DNA of 64,000 nt, from contig CAJQON010000017.1 in NCBI GenBank assembly GCA_905479995.1, positions 62,001-126,000 of the forward strand. The letters run 5' to 3'. Source of the stretch: an uncultured Flavobacteriales bacterium (GTDB lineage: Bacteria; Bacteroidota; Bacteroidia; Flavobacteriales_E; Vicingaceae). The notes beneath the pieces were generated by a model, which saw nothing but the letters and a program-made list of their open reading frames with translations, ran no database searches and was not told where the DNA came from. Each line of letters begins with the position of its first letter. Position 1 is the stretch's first letter. Shown in pieces: positions 17,035 through 26,002 of this stretch. A program made the position numbers and the translations under genes.

Positions 17035-17061
17035 GTAACAAAATTAAGTAGTTGTCCGTCC
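17035..17061 (+). promoter_or_regulatory. ECF-type promoter GTAAC-N17-CGTCC (copy 2, before GIN-barrel gene)
   Basis: GTAAC (17035-17039) and CGTCC (17057-17061) are again exactly 17 bases apart and share the flanking CT before GTAAC with copy 1. The box is 50 bases before the ATG at 17111, giving a leader of about 40 bases. It links the GIN-barrel gene to the adjacent sigma factor. Confidence 0.75.
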
Positions 17062-17110
17062 TACAATCAAACACCAGCAATTGGGTGTAATTCAATTAAA
17101 ATTTAGAACA

Positions 17111-18673
17111 ATGAAAAAAATAGTTTCACTTCCATTAATGTTAATTCTGATAGTAAATTTAACTGCTCAAACTACGGTTAGGTCACTTGGAGAATTCACA
17201 ACGTTAAATTTAAAAAACACTTTAGAAGTTAGGTTGGTGCAAGGAGAAAAAAATGAAGCTTTGATTTCAGTACCAGGTTCTCCTGAAGACCAACTAGATC
17301 ATGTAATTACAGAGTTGGTAGGTGGTGAACTTACTATTTATACCGATGGGAAAATTAAATCTAGAGAGAATGCTGTAGTGGTTTTAACGTTTAAAAATCT
17401 AACTGAGATTAATCAAAGTGGTGCTTCTAGAATTAGTACTTTAAATAAGATTCGCACAGAAAAATTTAAAGTTGTTGGTAGTGGTGCAGTTCAAGCAGAT
17501 ATTAACATTGACGCCCAAACACTTGATATTCGCGCTTCTGGCGCAAGTGATATCAAATTAAAAGGTTCAGCAAATAAATTTAATCTAGAATTGAGTGGGT
17601 CTTCAGATTTAAAAGCGTCTGATTTTAAAGCAAAAAATGTGGTAATTGATGTTTCTGGAGCATCGGATGTAAAAGTATTTGCTTCAGAATCTATTTCAGG
17701 TCGAGCAAAAGGTGCTTCTCATATCAATGTGAAAGGTAATCCAATACATAGAGCAATTAACAGCTCTTCGAGTACCGATACCTATTACATTGGAAACGAT
17801 AATGTTTCCATTAATCTGGGGGAAACTGCGGTAAATGTGAATGATGAGCATGTCGATTTAAGTACTAAGAACAAAGAAGTTCATGTGCATGATGATACAA
17901 CAAGGGTTAAACTTGGAGGTACGTATATTACATTTATTGACGATTCTATACATGTTTATAAAAAGCCGAAAAAACGAAGAAACCATTGGGCAGGATTAGA
18001 TCTAGGTATAAATGGTTTTATGACCTCTGGAGGGAGTTTTGACTTAAGTAACCCAGCTCACTTTGAACAAACTAATCCGCAAAGTGTAACGCAGTTTATG
18101 GAGCTAAACTATAGCAAGTCATGGACTTTTAGTGTCAATTTTTTAGAGTTTTTTATTCCTATTAAAGAGCATCATTTTGGATTTGTTACAGGTTTAGGAA
18201 CCGAGTGGAATAACTATGAATTGAAACACAACGTGAGGTTAACTCCTTTTGGTGGGTCTGAGGTGTTTAGTAGCGCAAATGCATACGAAGAGCGCTATAC
18301 TTGGGGTGAAATAGATACGACACTTTCGTATTCTAAAAATAGATTTAAAACATGGTTTATTAATGCTCCTTTTTTATTGGAGTTAAATACTGGGCAAGAT
18401 AAAAGAAGGTCTTTCCATTTGTCAGCTGGAGCAATATTAGGATACAACCTGCAAACAAAAATGAAATACGTTTTTAATGAAAATGGAGATAAAAGAAAAG
18501 AAAAAGATAAAGACAGCTTTAATACCAATCCGTTTCGGGCAAGTTTAACTGCTCGTGTAGGTTACAGTTGGTTTACAGTATTTGCAACATATGCATTAAC
18601 ACCTTTGTTTGAAAATGGAAGAGGTCCAGAACTCTACCCCTTTACCGTTGGTGTTGCCCTATTAGGGTTTTAA
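17111..18673 (+). CDS. GIN-domain (DUF2807) protein fused to an outer-membrane barrel
   Basis: A 520-residue exported protein. The signal is MKKIVSLPLMLILIVNLTAQ; the frame opens ten codons earlier, but this Met gives a proper signal and follows the ECF promoter. Residues about 25-215 are a GIN/DUF2807 beta-helix with repeated Ser-Gly-Ala turns (INQSGASRIS, VVGSGAVQADI, IRASGASDIKL, LSGSSDLKAS, VSGASDVKVF, RAKGASHINV). A linker leads to a porin-like barrel (GLDLGINGFMTSGGSFDL, WTFSVNFLEFFIPIKEHHFGFVTGLGTEWNNY, ending TVGVALLGF). The head GIN domain is usually found alone, so the fusion with a barrel is notable. The role is unknown; probably an ECF-regulated envelope component. Confidence 0.8.
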   Translation: MKKIVSLPLMLILIVNLTAQTTVRSLGEFTTLNLKNTLEVRLVQGEKNEALISVPGSPEDQLDHVITELVGGELTIYTDGKIKSRENAVVVLTFKNLTEINQSGASRISTLNKIRTEKFKVVGSGAVQADINIDAQTLDIRASGASDIKLKGSANKFNLELSGSSDLKASDFKAKNVVIDVSGASDVKVFASESISGRAKGASHINVKGNPIHRAINSSSSTDTYYIGNDNVSINLGETAVNVNDEHVDLSTKNKEVHVHDDTTRVKLGGTYITFIDDSIHVYKKPKKRRNHWAGLDLGINGFMTSGGSFDLSNPAHFEQTNPQSVTQFMELNYSKSWTFSVNFLEFFIPIKEHHFGFVTGLGTEWNNYELKHNVRLTPFGGSEVFSSANAYEERYTWGEIDTTLSYSKNRFKTWFINAPFLLELNTGQDKRRSFHLSAGAILGYNLQTKMKYVFNENGDKRKEKDKDSFNTNPFRASLTARVGYSWFTVFATYALTPLFENGRGPELYPFTVGVALLGF

Positions 18674-18712
18674 GAATTTACTTCCTTTATTACCCACCTG
18701 TTTAGTTAGTGC

Positions 18713-18741
18713 AAAAAGCCCCACAAATTGTGGGGCTTTTA
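18713..18741. terminator. bidirectional terminator
   Basis: AAAAGCCCCACAA (18714-18726) pairs with TTGTGGGGCTTTT (18728-18740), flanked by A and T runs on both sides. It can end both the GIN-barrel gene and the convergent Spy-like gene. Confidence 0.85.
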
Positions 18742-18799
18742 TTATTTTATTTCAAGGAATTTCAGAAAGATGAATATTCCTTTTTCAAACGTATAGTTT

Positions 18800-19198
18800 T
18801 TATTTCCTGCTATCTAAATGCGCTTTTCTGTCTGCTGCTTTAGCATCTTTCTTTTCTTTATGCGCTTGTTTCATAGCTCTATATTTTGTCAATTGTTCAG
18901 GGGTTAAAACACCTTCAATTTCTTGAATTTGTGACTTCTTGTTTTCTTTCTTTTCTAGTTTTAATACCTCAAGCTGATCTCTTTTAGGGTCAATTTTAGC
19001 TTTCAATTCTTTATGCTTGGCAGCATAGTTTGCGTCAATTGCCTTCATTTCACTAATCTGACTATCATTTAAATCAAGCTTTATTTTTAATGCTTCATAT
19101 CTGTCTTTTTTCGATTTACTTGCAGCTTTTTGGGCAGTACATAAAGAAGTAAAAGCCATAAACGACATAGTGATAAGTACTATTTTTAAATTTTTCAT
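18800..19198 (-). CDS. small exported Spy/CpxP-like helical protein
   Basis: A 132-residue protein with signal MKNLKIVLITMSFMAFTSLCTAQ followed by a highly charged helical body. It contains KLDLNDSQISEMKAIDANYAAKHKELKAKIDPKR and later GVLTPEQLTKYRAMKQAHKEKK; the LTxxQ-type motif (LNDSQ, LTPEQ) appears twice, as in Spy/CpxP periplasmic chaperones. The C-terminus is Lys/Ala rich. A chaperone or envelope-stress role is inferred only from the motif. It stands opposite the ECF-controlled gene, but no ECF promoter is seen before it. Confidence 0.65.
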   Translation of the reverse strand: MKNLKIVLITMSFMAFTSLCTAQKAASKSKKDRYEALKIKLDLNDSQISEMKAIDANYAAKHKELKAKIDPKRDQLEVLKLEKKENKKSQIQEIEGVLTPEQLTKYRAMKQAHKEKKDAKAADRKAHLDSRK

Positions 19199-19352
19199 AT
19201 GCTTAAATTTTATTGATGTTTAATAGATTAGATGGATAAAGTTAATAAAGGTTTAATTCTAAAACGTTAAAAATTGCTAAAAGATGCCTCAAAGCTTTTA
19301 AAAAAATACAATAAGTTATAAGTAGATGAGTTTTTTAGCAAACAGAAATAAG

Positions 19353-19360
19353 TATATTTG
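19353..19360 (+). promoter_or_regulatory. candidate -7 promoter box (TATATTTG) of dxs
   Basis: TATATTTG fits TAnnTTTG and ends 20 bases before the dxs ATG, leaving a short leader. The -33 position has only TTT, so the fit is partial. Confidence 0.5.
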
Positions 19361-19380
19361 TAACCTTATAACTAACTGTA

Positions 19381-21315
19381 ATGGCTAACTATACAACGGG
19401 AGAACTGTTAAAGCAAATTAATTTACCAAGTGATTTAAGAGAGAAAATTTCTGAAGATCAACTTCCACAGTTATGTGAAGAACTTCGAGACTTTATTGTT
19501 GATGTCGTTTCTCAAAAAGGAGGACATTTTGGAGCAAGTTTAGGTGTTGTAGAGTTAACTGTAGCATTGCATTATGCTTTTAACACACCTTACGATAAGT
19601 TAGTTTGGGATGTTGGTCATCAAGCTTATGGCCATAAGATTCTTACAGGTAGAAGAGAGCAGTTTCATACCAATCGTGTTTATAAAGGAATTAGTGGGTT
19701 TCCAAAACCTACAGAAAGCGAATACGATTCTTTTGCAGTAGGACATTCCTCCACTTCAATTTCGGCAGCTTTAGGAATGGCAGTTGCTTCTCGATATTTA
19801 AAAGAAGTAGAAAGGCAACATGTAGCTATTATTGGTGATGGATCTATGACTGCTGGTTTAGCCTTTGAAGGAATGAATCATGGTGGAGTAGAAAATACTA
19901 ACCTTTTAATTGTGCTCAACGACAATTGCATGGCAATTGATCCAAACGTTGGTGCTTTAAAGGATTATTTAACTGATATTACTACTTCTCATACCTACAA
20001 TAAGGTAAAAGATGAGGTGTGGGACTTGTTAGGGAAAATGAGCAAATTTGGTCCAAATGCTCAAACTATCGTTCAAAAAATTGAAAACGGAATAAAATCT
20101 ACTTTATTAAAGCAGAGTAATCTTTTTGAGTCATTAAACTTTAGGTACTTTGGCCCTATAGATGGTCATGATGTTAATTATATGACCAAGGTAATGAATG
20201 ATTTAAAAGACATTCCTGGACCTAAAATATTACATTGTATTACCGAAAAAGGGAAAGGATATGAACCCGCAGAATCAGGTGATACTACCCAATGGCACGC
20301 TCCAGGGATTTTTAATAAAGATACTGGTGAAATTATAAAGATTGCACCAAAGAATCCTGAGCCACCAAAATACCAGGATGTATTTGGACATTCTATTGTA
20401 GAATTAGCAGAAAAAAATGACAAAATTGTTGGTGTTACTCCAGCTATGCCTTCTGGTTGTTCATTAAATATTATGATGAAGGCCATGCCAGATAGAGCTT
20501 TTGATGTTGGTATCGCTGAACAACATGCGGTTACATTTTCGGCAGGAATGGCTGCTCAAGGATTAATTCCTTTTTGTAACATATACTCTTCATTTATGCA
20601 ACGTGCTTACGACCAGGTCATACATGATGTAGCGTTACAAAAACTTCCAGTTGTATTTTGTTTAGATAGAGGTGGTTTAGTTGGTGCTGATGGTCCAACA
20701 CACCATGGCGCATTTGATTTGGCTTACTTTAGATGTATTCCAAATATGATTGTTTCTGCACCAATGAATGAAGAAGAGTTGCGAAACTTAATGTATACAG
20801 CGCAAGTAGAAAACAATGGCCCATTTTCTATTCGTTATCCGAGAGGTACAGGTGTAATGACTGAATGGAAAACACCATTTAAGAAAATAAAAATAGGAAC
20901 AGGAAGAAGAGTGAAAAACGGAGAAAATATTGCCATTTTAAGTATAGGCCATATAGGTAACTTTGCCGTTAACGCTGCTGAAAAATTGAATAAAGAAGGA
21001 ATTGAAATAGCGCATTATGACATGCGTTTTGTGAAGCCTATAGATGAAATTTTATTACACGAAGTTTTTTCTAAATTTAAAAAAGTAATTACCTTAGAAA
21101 ATGGAACAATAGTAGGCGGAATGGGAAGTGCCGTGCTTGAGTTTATGGCTGACCACAACTATCACGCTCAAGTAAAGCGATTAGGTATTCCTGATGAATT
21201 TATTGAACATGGAACTCAAAACGAATTGTACAATGAATGTTTCTTTAATGAAGAGGCCATCATTAAAACAGTAAAATCATTAATGGATTCTGATGAAAAT
21301 CAGGCCATAGCATAA
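19381..21315 (+). CDS. dxs: 1-deoxy-D-xylulose-5-phosphate synthase
   Basis: Dxs joins pyruvate and glyceraldehyde 3-phosphate, with thiamine diphosphate, as the first step of the MEP pathway. The 644 residues show GHFGASLGVVELTVALHY, the VWDVGHQAYGHKILTGR block, the TPP motif IGDGSMTAGLAFEGMNHGG ... LNDNCMAIDPNVGAL and the transketolase central part FDVGIAEQHAVTFSAGMA and DRGGLVGADGPTHHGAFDLAY. The C-terminal domain includes RYPRGTG and GMGSAVLEF. The DAHP synthase gene starts eight bases after its stop, so dxs, that gene and recJ are probably one operon. Cytoplasmic, often rate-limiting for isoprenoids. Confidence 0.97.
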   Translation: MANYTTGELLKQINLPSDLREKISEDQLPQLCEELRDFIVDVVSQKGGHFGASLGVVELTVALHYAFNTPYDKLVWDVGHQAYGHKILTGRREQFHTNRVYKGISGFPKPTESEYDSFAVGHSSTSISAALGMAVASRYLKEVERQHVAIIGDGSMTAGLAFEGMNHGGVENTNLLIVLNDNCMAIDPNVGALKDYLTDITTSHTYNKVKDEVWDLLGKMSKFGPNAQTIVQKIENGIKSTLLKQSNLFESLNFRYFGPIDGHDVNYMTKVMNDLKDIPGPKILHCITEKGKGYEPAESGDTTQWHAPGIFNKDTGEIIKIAPKNPEPPKYQDVFGHSIVELAEKNDKIVGVTPAMPSGCSLNIMMKAMPDRAFDVGIAEQHAVTFSAGMAAQGLIPFCNIYSSFMQRAYDQVIHDVALQKLPVVFCLDRGGLVGADGPTHHGAFDLAYFRCIPNMIVSAPMNEEELRNLMYTAQVENNGPFSIRYPRGTGVMTEWKTPFKKIKIGTGRRVKNGENIAILSIGHIGNFAVNAAEKLNKEGIEIAHYDMRFVKPIDEILLHEVFSKFKKVITLENGTIVGGMGSAVLEFMADHNYHAQVKRLGIPDEFIEHGTQNELYNECFFNEEAIIKTVKSLMDSDENQAIA

Positions 21316-21323
21316 TTATTTCC

Positions 21324-22409
21324 TTGAAAATAAACCTAAATATTACCAATAAGGCAAAATGGTTAAATCCTAAAGTTCCTTACGTAATTTCTGGACCTTG
21401 TAGTGTAGAATCTGAACAACAAGTATTAGAAACAGCGAAACAAATAGCTAGTGCAAAACAAGTTAGTGTTTTAAGAGGAGGAATTTGGAAGCCTAGAACA
21501 CGGCCGAATTCATTTGAAGGAATTGGAGAGGTTGGATTGCCTTGGTTAAAAGCAGCTGGTAATATAGTTGGTTTACCAGTGGCAACAGAAGTGGCAAAAG
21601 CCGAGCATGTTGAAGCTTGTTTAAAACACGATATTGATGTGTTGTGGATTGGTGCTAGAACAACGGTGAATCCATTTTCTGTGCAAGAAATTGCAGACGC
21701 ATTAAAAGGTGTCGATATTCCTGTATTTGTAAAAAATCCAATTACGCCCGACTTAAATTTATGGATTGGTGCATTAGAGCGTATTAATGCTGTAGGAATT
21801 ACTAGGTTGGGAGCTATTCATAGAGGTTTTGCAACGCATGAGAAATCAGTTTATCGCAACACACCTATGTGGGAATTACCAATAGAACTTAAAATGCTTT
21901 GTCCAGATTTGCCCATTATTTGCGATCCAAGTCACATTAGTGGAAACCACGAATTGATTGCAGGTGTTGCTCAAAAGGCTTTAGATTTAGAGATGGATGG
22001 CTTAATGATAGAGAGTCATGTAAACCCTACAGTTGCCAAGAGCGATGCTGAACAGCAAGTTTCTCCAGATGAGTTAAGCAAAATAATTGAGGAGCTGCAA
22101 GTAAGAAGTTCTCAAAGCAATAATCAAGATTTTGCCAATAATTTGGAGCGTTTGCGTTCTATTATTGATGAGATAGATGAAGATTTGATACATAAGTTTT
22201 CTTCGCGTATGGATGTTGTGGAGAAAATAGGAGCGTATAAAAAAGACAATGAGGTAATAATTTTACAACTCGAACGTTGGGAATATATCTTAAAAAACAG
22301 AACAGAAATTGGCCAAAAATCAGGGTTAAGTGCTGGGTTTATAAAAAAGTTGTTAGACTTGATCCATCAAGAGTCTATTCGATTGCAAACAAAAGTAATG
22401 AACGAGTAA
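21324..22409 (+). CDS. bifunctional DAHP synthase / chorismate mutase (type II)
   Basis: The first enzyme of the shikimate pathway (PEP plus erythrose 4-phosphate to DAHP) fused to chorismate mutase. Residues 1-255 form the class I KDO8P/DAHP synthase barrel: VPYVISGPCSVESEQQVLETAK, LRGGIWKPRTRPNSFEGIG, WIGARTTVNPF, VFVKNPITPDLNLWIGAL, ICDPSHISG. Residues about 270-361 are an AroQ-type helical mutase (LERLRSIIDEIDEDLIHKFSSRMDVVEKIGAYKK), which may also mediate feedback control by prephenate. The start is TTG (MKINLNITNKAKW); no ATG fits. It lies eight bases from dxs, and recJ begins one base after its stop. Confidence 0.92.
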   Translation: MKINLNITNKAKWLNPKVPYVISGPCSVESEQQVLETAKQIASAKQVSVLRGGIWKPRTRPNSFEGIGEVGLPWLKAAGNIVGLPVATEVAKAEHVEACLKHDIDVLWIGARTTVNPFSVQEIADALKGVDIPVFVKNPITPDLNLWIGALERINAVGITRLGAIHRGFATHEKSVYRNTPMWELPIELKMLCPDLPIICDPSHISGNHELIAGVAQKALDLEMDGLMIESHVNPTVAKSDAEQQVSPDELSKIIEELQVRSSQSNNQDFANNLERLRSIIDEIDEDLIHKFSSRMDVVEKIGAYKKDNEVIILQLERWEYILKNRTEIGQKSGLSAGFIKKLLDLIHQESIRLQTKVMNE

Positions 22410-22410
22410 A

Positions 22411-24168
22411 ATGAATAAAAGATGGAAGTTAAAACCTCAGTCAGATGATAAAGAGGTTAAAGAATTATCAGAAAAACTTAACAACTTAGACCAAACTCTA
22501 ACGAACATTCTTTTGCAGCGTGGGGTTAATTCTTATACAGGTGCTAAGGATTTTTTTAGGCCTCAAATTTCAGGAATATATGATCCTTTTTTGATGAAGG
22601 ATATGGATAAAGCTGTTGCTCGATTGCAATTGGCTTTTGAACAAAAGGAGCGTGTTTTAATATATGGAGATTACGATGTTGATGGAACTACTTCAGTTGC
22701 CTTAGTTTATTCTTACTTAAGTAATTACTATCCAACCATAGATCGGGAAGCAATAAAGAAGGATGAAAGTGAATATGGGTTAGAATATTATATTCCAGAT
22801 CGATATGGGGAAGGTTATGGTATTTCTTTTAAAGGTATTGACTATGCTGCTGACAATGGATTTACATTAATAATAGCGTTAGATTGTGGAATTAAGGCCA
22901 TTGAGAAAATTGACTACGCAAAAGAAAAAGGAGTCGATTTTATTATTTGCGATCACCACAGACCTGGAGATGATATTCCAAAGGCAGTAGCCGTTTTAGA
23001 TCCTAAAAGAATAGATTGTAATTATCCTTTTGATGGATTGTCGGGTTGTGGAGTAGGATTTAAGCTAATGCAAGCTTGGACTAAATCAACTGGTAAGAGT
23101 GAAGAGAAATTGCTTGGATATTTAGATTTATTGGCCATTAGTACTTGTGCCGATATTGTTCCGGTAGTAGATGAGAACAGAATATTTGTGCATTATGGGT
23201 TAAAGTTAATTAATGAAAATCCACGACAAAGCATCCGAACACTCTTGGAGTTGGCCGATCTTAAAAAACCGGAATTAACGGTAATGGATGTAGTTTTTAC
23301 TTTTGCTCCTCGTATAAATGCTGCTGGAAGAATTAGTTCTGGGAACAAGGCAGTAGAAATGTTGGTGGCTGAGGATAAAGCAGCTGTTGAAGAAGTTGGG
23401 AAAAAGATTAACAACTATAACCTAGAAAGAAGAGGCTTAGATAAGGAGATTACCACTGAAGCTTTAGCGATTATTGATAAAGATAAAGCCTTGCAAAAGA
23501 AAAAATCTACGGTATTGTTTGGTAGTAATTGGCACAAAGGAGTTATTGGAATTGTTGCTTCTCGCTTAATTGAAACGCATTACAAACCAACAATTATTTT
23601 AACCGAATCGAAAGGAATGGCTACAGGTTCTGCAAGGACTGTAGAGGGATTTGACGTGTATAATGCGATAGATGCCTGCAAAGATTTGTTGGAACAGTTT
23701 GGAGGACACACTGCTGCTGCTGGATTAACCATGAAATTGGAAAACATTGAAGCGTTTACCGAAAAATTTGAAAAAGTGGTGAATGAGCAAATAGATGATG
23801 AATTACTCATTCCTCAAATAGAAATAGATGCGCCTTTAAACTTGGCTCAAATAGATGATAAATTTAACCGCTTACTCAAACAATTTGCTCCTTTTGGGCC
23901 TTATAATATGCGGCCAGTTTTTAGTGCTGACAATGTTTTTTTAACAAGCAATTCTAAAAAAATTGGAGCTGATAAAAGTCATTTACGATTAGAGGTTTTT
24001 CAAGCAGAAAATCCTAACAAAAAGTTTAATTGTATTGGCTTTGGCTTAGGTTATGTGTTAGATGAAATTGATGAAGGCGTGCCTTTCAGTTTAGCTTTTA
24101 ATATAGAAGAAAATCACTGGAATGGGCGAACTACTTTGCAGTTAAATATTTGTGATTTGAAGTTTTAA
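22411..24168 (+). CDS. recJ: single-stranded-DNA-specific exonuclease RecJ
   Basis: RecJ degrades single-stranded DNA 5' to 3' in RecF recombination and repair. The DHH domain shows the metal sites VLIYGDYDVDGTTSVALVYSYL, LIIALDCGIKA and IICDHHRPGDDIP, then the LDLLAISTCADIVPV motif. DHHA1 follows with SNWHKGVIGIVASRLIE and the GGHTAAAGLTMK motif, and a C-terminal OB fold ends near NICDLKF. At 585 residues it is normal for the family. It closes the dxs operon; the gene order has no obvious functional logic beyond housekeeping. Confidence 0.96.
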   Translation: MNKRWKLKPQSDDKEVKELSEKLNNLDQTLTNILLQRGVNSYTGAKDFFRPQISGIYDPFLMKDMDKAVARLQLAFEQKERVLIYGDYDVDGTTSVALVYSYLSNYYPTIDREAIKKDESEYGLEYYIPDRYGEGYGISFKGIDYAADNGFTLIIALDCGIKAIEKIDYAKEKGVDFIICDHHRPGDDIPKAVAVLDPKRIDCNYPFDGLSGCGVGFKLMQAWTKSTGKSEEKLLGYLDLLAISTCADIVPVVDENRIFVHYGLKLINENPRQSIRTLLELADLKKPELTVMDVVFTFAPRINAAGRISSGNKAVEMLVAEDKAAVEEVGKKINNYNLERRGLDKEITTEALAIIDKDKALQKKKSTVLFGSNWHKGVIGIVASRLIETHYKPTIILTESKGMATGSARTVEGFDVYNAIDACKDLLEQFGGHTAAAGLTMKLENIEAFTEKFEKVVNEQIDDELLIPQIEIDAPLNLAQIDDKFNRLLKQFAPFGPYNMRPVFSADNVFLTSNSKKIGADKSHLRLEVFQAENPNKKFNCIGFGLGYVLDEIDEGVPFSLAFNIEENHWNGRTTLQLNICDLKF

Positions 24169-24201
24169 TTTAGGTTGAAGTGATTGCTTTTTTATGAAAA
24201 G

Positions 24202-25542
24202 CTAAATGAATACATTGTCATTGTCTATAAGTTTTTGAATCATATTAGTTGTTATCTTTTTTATTTTTTCTGACTCTTTTCCCATCATGCTTTTTTTAGA
24301 ACACCAATCTGTAGAGCAGGTATTGATTATTATTCCTGAATTTTCTTTTCTTTGAAAAACAATAAATGTTCCAACAGTTTGTTCTGCTCTGAATCCAAAG
24401 TCATAACCTAAAAGATTTATTTTGTAAAAATTCAATAATGAAACATCTAATTTTGGGATGTTATTATTCGTAAATCCAATAATGGGTGCTCCATCGTATT
24501 CTTTAGTTGGTAAAGGTAATATGTCACCAAATTTTAGGTTAGTTCCTTCAAGTAAAGGAGAGTTCGGTTCTATAATTTTATATCCATCAAACCCATTGTC
24601 TTCTTTTGTGCCATATCCGCCATTGCTAAAATCAGCTCCAATACTTGATGTTATTGAGTAGTTTAATCTTGAATCATTCCATCTAATTGTTTTAAGAAGA
24701 ATGTTAGTGGTTTTGTCTTTGTCAAAATCTCTATAACAGATCATTTGATTATCTGTGCTGTCATATCTAATTTGCCACCACATCGTGTTTCCTGACATAA
24801 TAATACTATGGCCTCCATTGTCAATGTAATTGTCAAAGTTTACCCGAGCTTTTCTAGTCCAATATTCATTGTGTCCAGGTAGAAGTAGTATTTCTGAATG
24901 GTTAAAGTTATTGAGATTATCTAAGTCTTTGTCGCAAATATAATTGATGTTTTCTCCATATTTGGAGTGAATCCATTTATAAAACTCTGGAGAAGCATAC
25001 TCATCACTGAAAGGAGTAGGTCTCATAAACGAAGCAGAATTTGATTCTTTATCATTTGTTGAGTTATAACTATACAAACTTTTTCCTCCAGAATTGTTAT
25101 ATGCATTAATGGTGTTTGATGGATAGACTAATGTCATTAATTTTTTTTCTCTTGATCTAACTACAAAAGGAATTGTATTATTAATAAAGTAAAAACCTGA
25201 TTTGAGATCTGGAATAGTAAATTTTATTGGATATTTATACCCAAATCCATTTTTCCAAGGCTCTACATTATTGATAGACTGGGGGTATACATATGCCCGT
25301 ATTTCTTTTATCGTATTACCATAGATATCAGAAATAGTTAGCTTTATATTTTTTACTGAAATGGAATTTAAATATAAGCTACACTCTTCTTTGGGGAAAT
25401 AAGATGTTTTGTCTGTATATCCATTTATTTTGTTTGTATTTTCATTTACAATGGGGTCCTTTTTGCATCCAATTATTATAAAACTAAAAATAAGGAGTAA
25501 ATAGAGACTTATATATTTGTGGTGATATAATGATTTGTTCAT
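24202..25542 (-). CDS. lipoprotein similar to N,N-dimethylformamidase beta subunit C-domain
   Basis: A 446-residue lipoprotein: signal LYLLLIFSFIIIGC, then KKDPIVNENTN. Residues about 35-120 look like an Ig-like domain. From about 150 on the sequence carries the DMFase beta-subunit-like domain (amidotransferase-like Rossmann fold): RPTPFSDEYASPEFYKWIHSKYG, INYICDKDLDNL, ILLLPGHNEYWTRKARVNFDNYIDNGGHSIIMSGNTMWWQIRYD, then a C-terminal part with INTCSTDWCSKKSMMG. Proteins of this type are often found in surface polysaccharide loci, and the next gene is a GT39 glycosyltransferase. Real DMFase activity is not implied. The gene seems more AT-rich than the housekeeping genes around it, which suggests an accessory origin. 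Confidence 0.7.
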   Translation of the reverse strand: MNKSLYHHKYISLYLLLIFSFIIIGCKKDPIVNENTNKINGYTDKTSYFPKEECSLYLNSISVKNIKLTISDIYGNTIKEIRAYVYPQSINNVEPWKNGFGYKYPIKFTIPDLKSGFYFINNTIPFVVRSREKKLMTLVYPSNTINAYNNSGGKSLYSYNSTNDKESNSASFMRPTPFSDEYASPEFYKWIHSKYGENINYICDKDLDNLNNFNHSEILLLPGHNEYWTRKARVNFDNYIDNGGHSIIMSGNTMWWQIRYDSTDNQMICYRDFDKDKTTNILLKTIRWNDSRLNYSITSSIGADFSNGGYGTKEDNGFDGYKIIEPNSPLLEGTNLKFGDILPLPTKEYDGAPIIGFTNNNIPKLDVSLLNFYKINLLGYDFGFRAEQTVGTFIVFQRKENSGIIINTCSTDWCSKKSMMGKESEKIKKITTNMIQKLIDNDNVFI

Positions 25543-26002
25543 AAGGAGAAGTGTATAGTTAGAATTGGTCAGAGTGTTTTTAATTCTTAAGGGCTGTGTG
25601 ATAATGTTCTTAGAATAGTGATGTTAAAGCAAAAGCTTCATATAGCCAGTTTTACGAGCTAACTAAGTTGTATTTACTAAAGTTGTTTTTTAGCTTTGGG
25701 GTGTAGTTGCAAAAATCATTGGAATGGACAACCAGTCTAGCAGTTTAATTTACCAACTCTTAAGCACTAATATAGTTATGTCTCTATAGTTTGTCGTTTT
25801 CGTCATCATCTGTATCTGTTTTATCTGTTTTTTTTATTTAGATAAGATCAGTTTAAAGGGCGTTTTAATTTGTTTTAAGCGTTGCACAAAAATTGCACAG
25901 AACAACTAGAATGTTAACTGTTAGTTAGTTGCGATCAGGGTGTTAAGTGGATTGAACGAATGTTTGTGATTGGAATTGTTGATGTCTTTTAGGTAGGGAA
26001 GT
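25543..26002. other. 460-base intergenic region without a gene
   Basis: No open frame longer than about 25 codons was found here on the strands I read. The region holds a run of ATCTGT-like words near 25807-25835, and near 25885 one copy of a diverged direct repeat whose other copy is at 28083. It could contain the promoter of the DMFase-like lipoprotein gene, but no convincing TAnnTTTG box stands close to that start. Confidence 0.6.
25885..25930 (+). repeat. diverged direct repeat, copy A
   Basis: The first 21 bases (25885-25905) match 28083-28103 at 20 positions, including a shared ATTGCACAGAACAA. Without any gap the similarity continues more weakly for about 45 bases, with a shared GTTGCG and GTTAAG at the same spacing. 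Both copies lie downstream of one minus-strand gene and upstream of the next. Confidence 0.6.
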
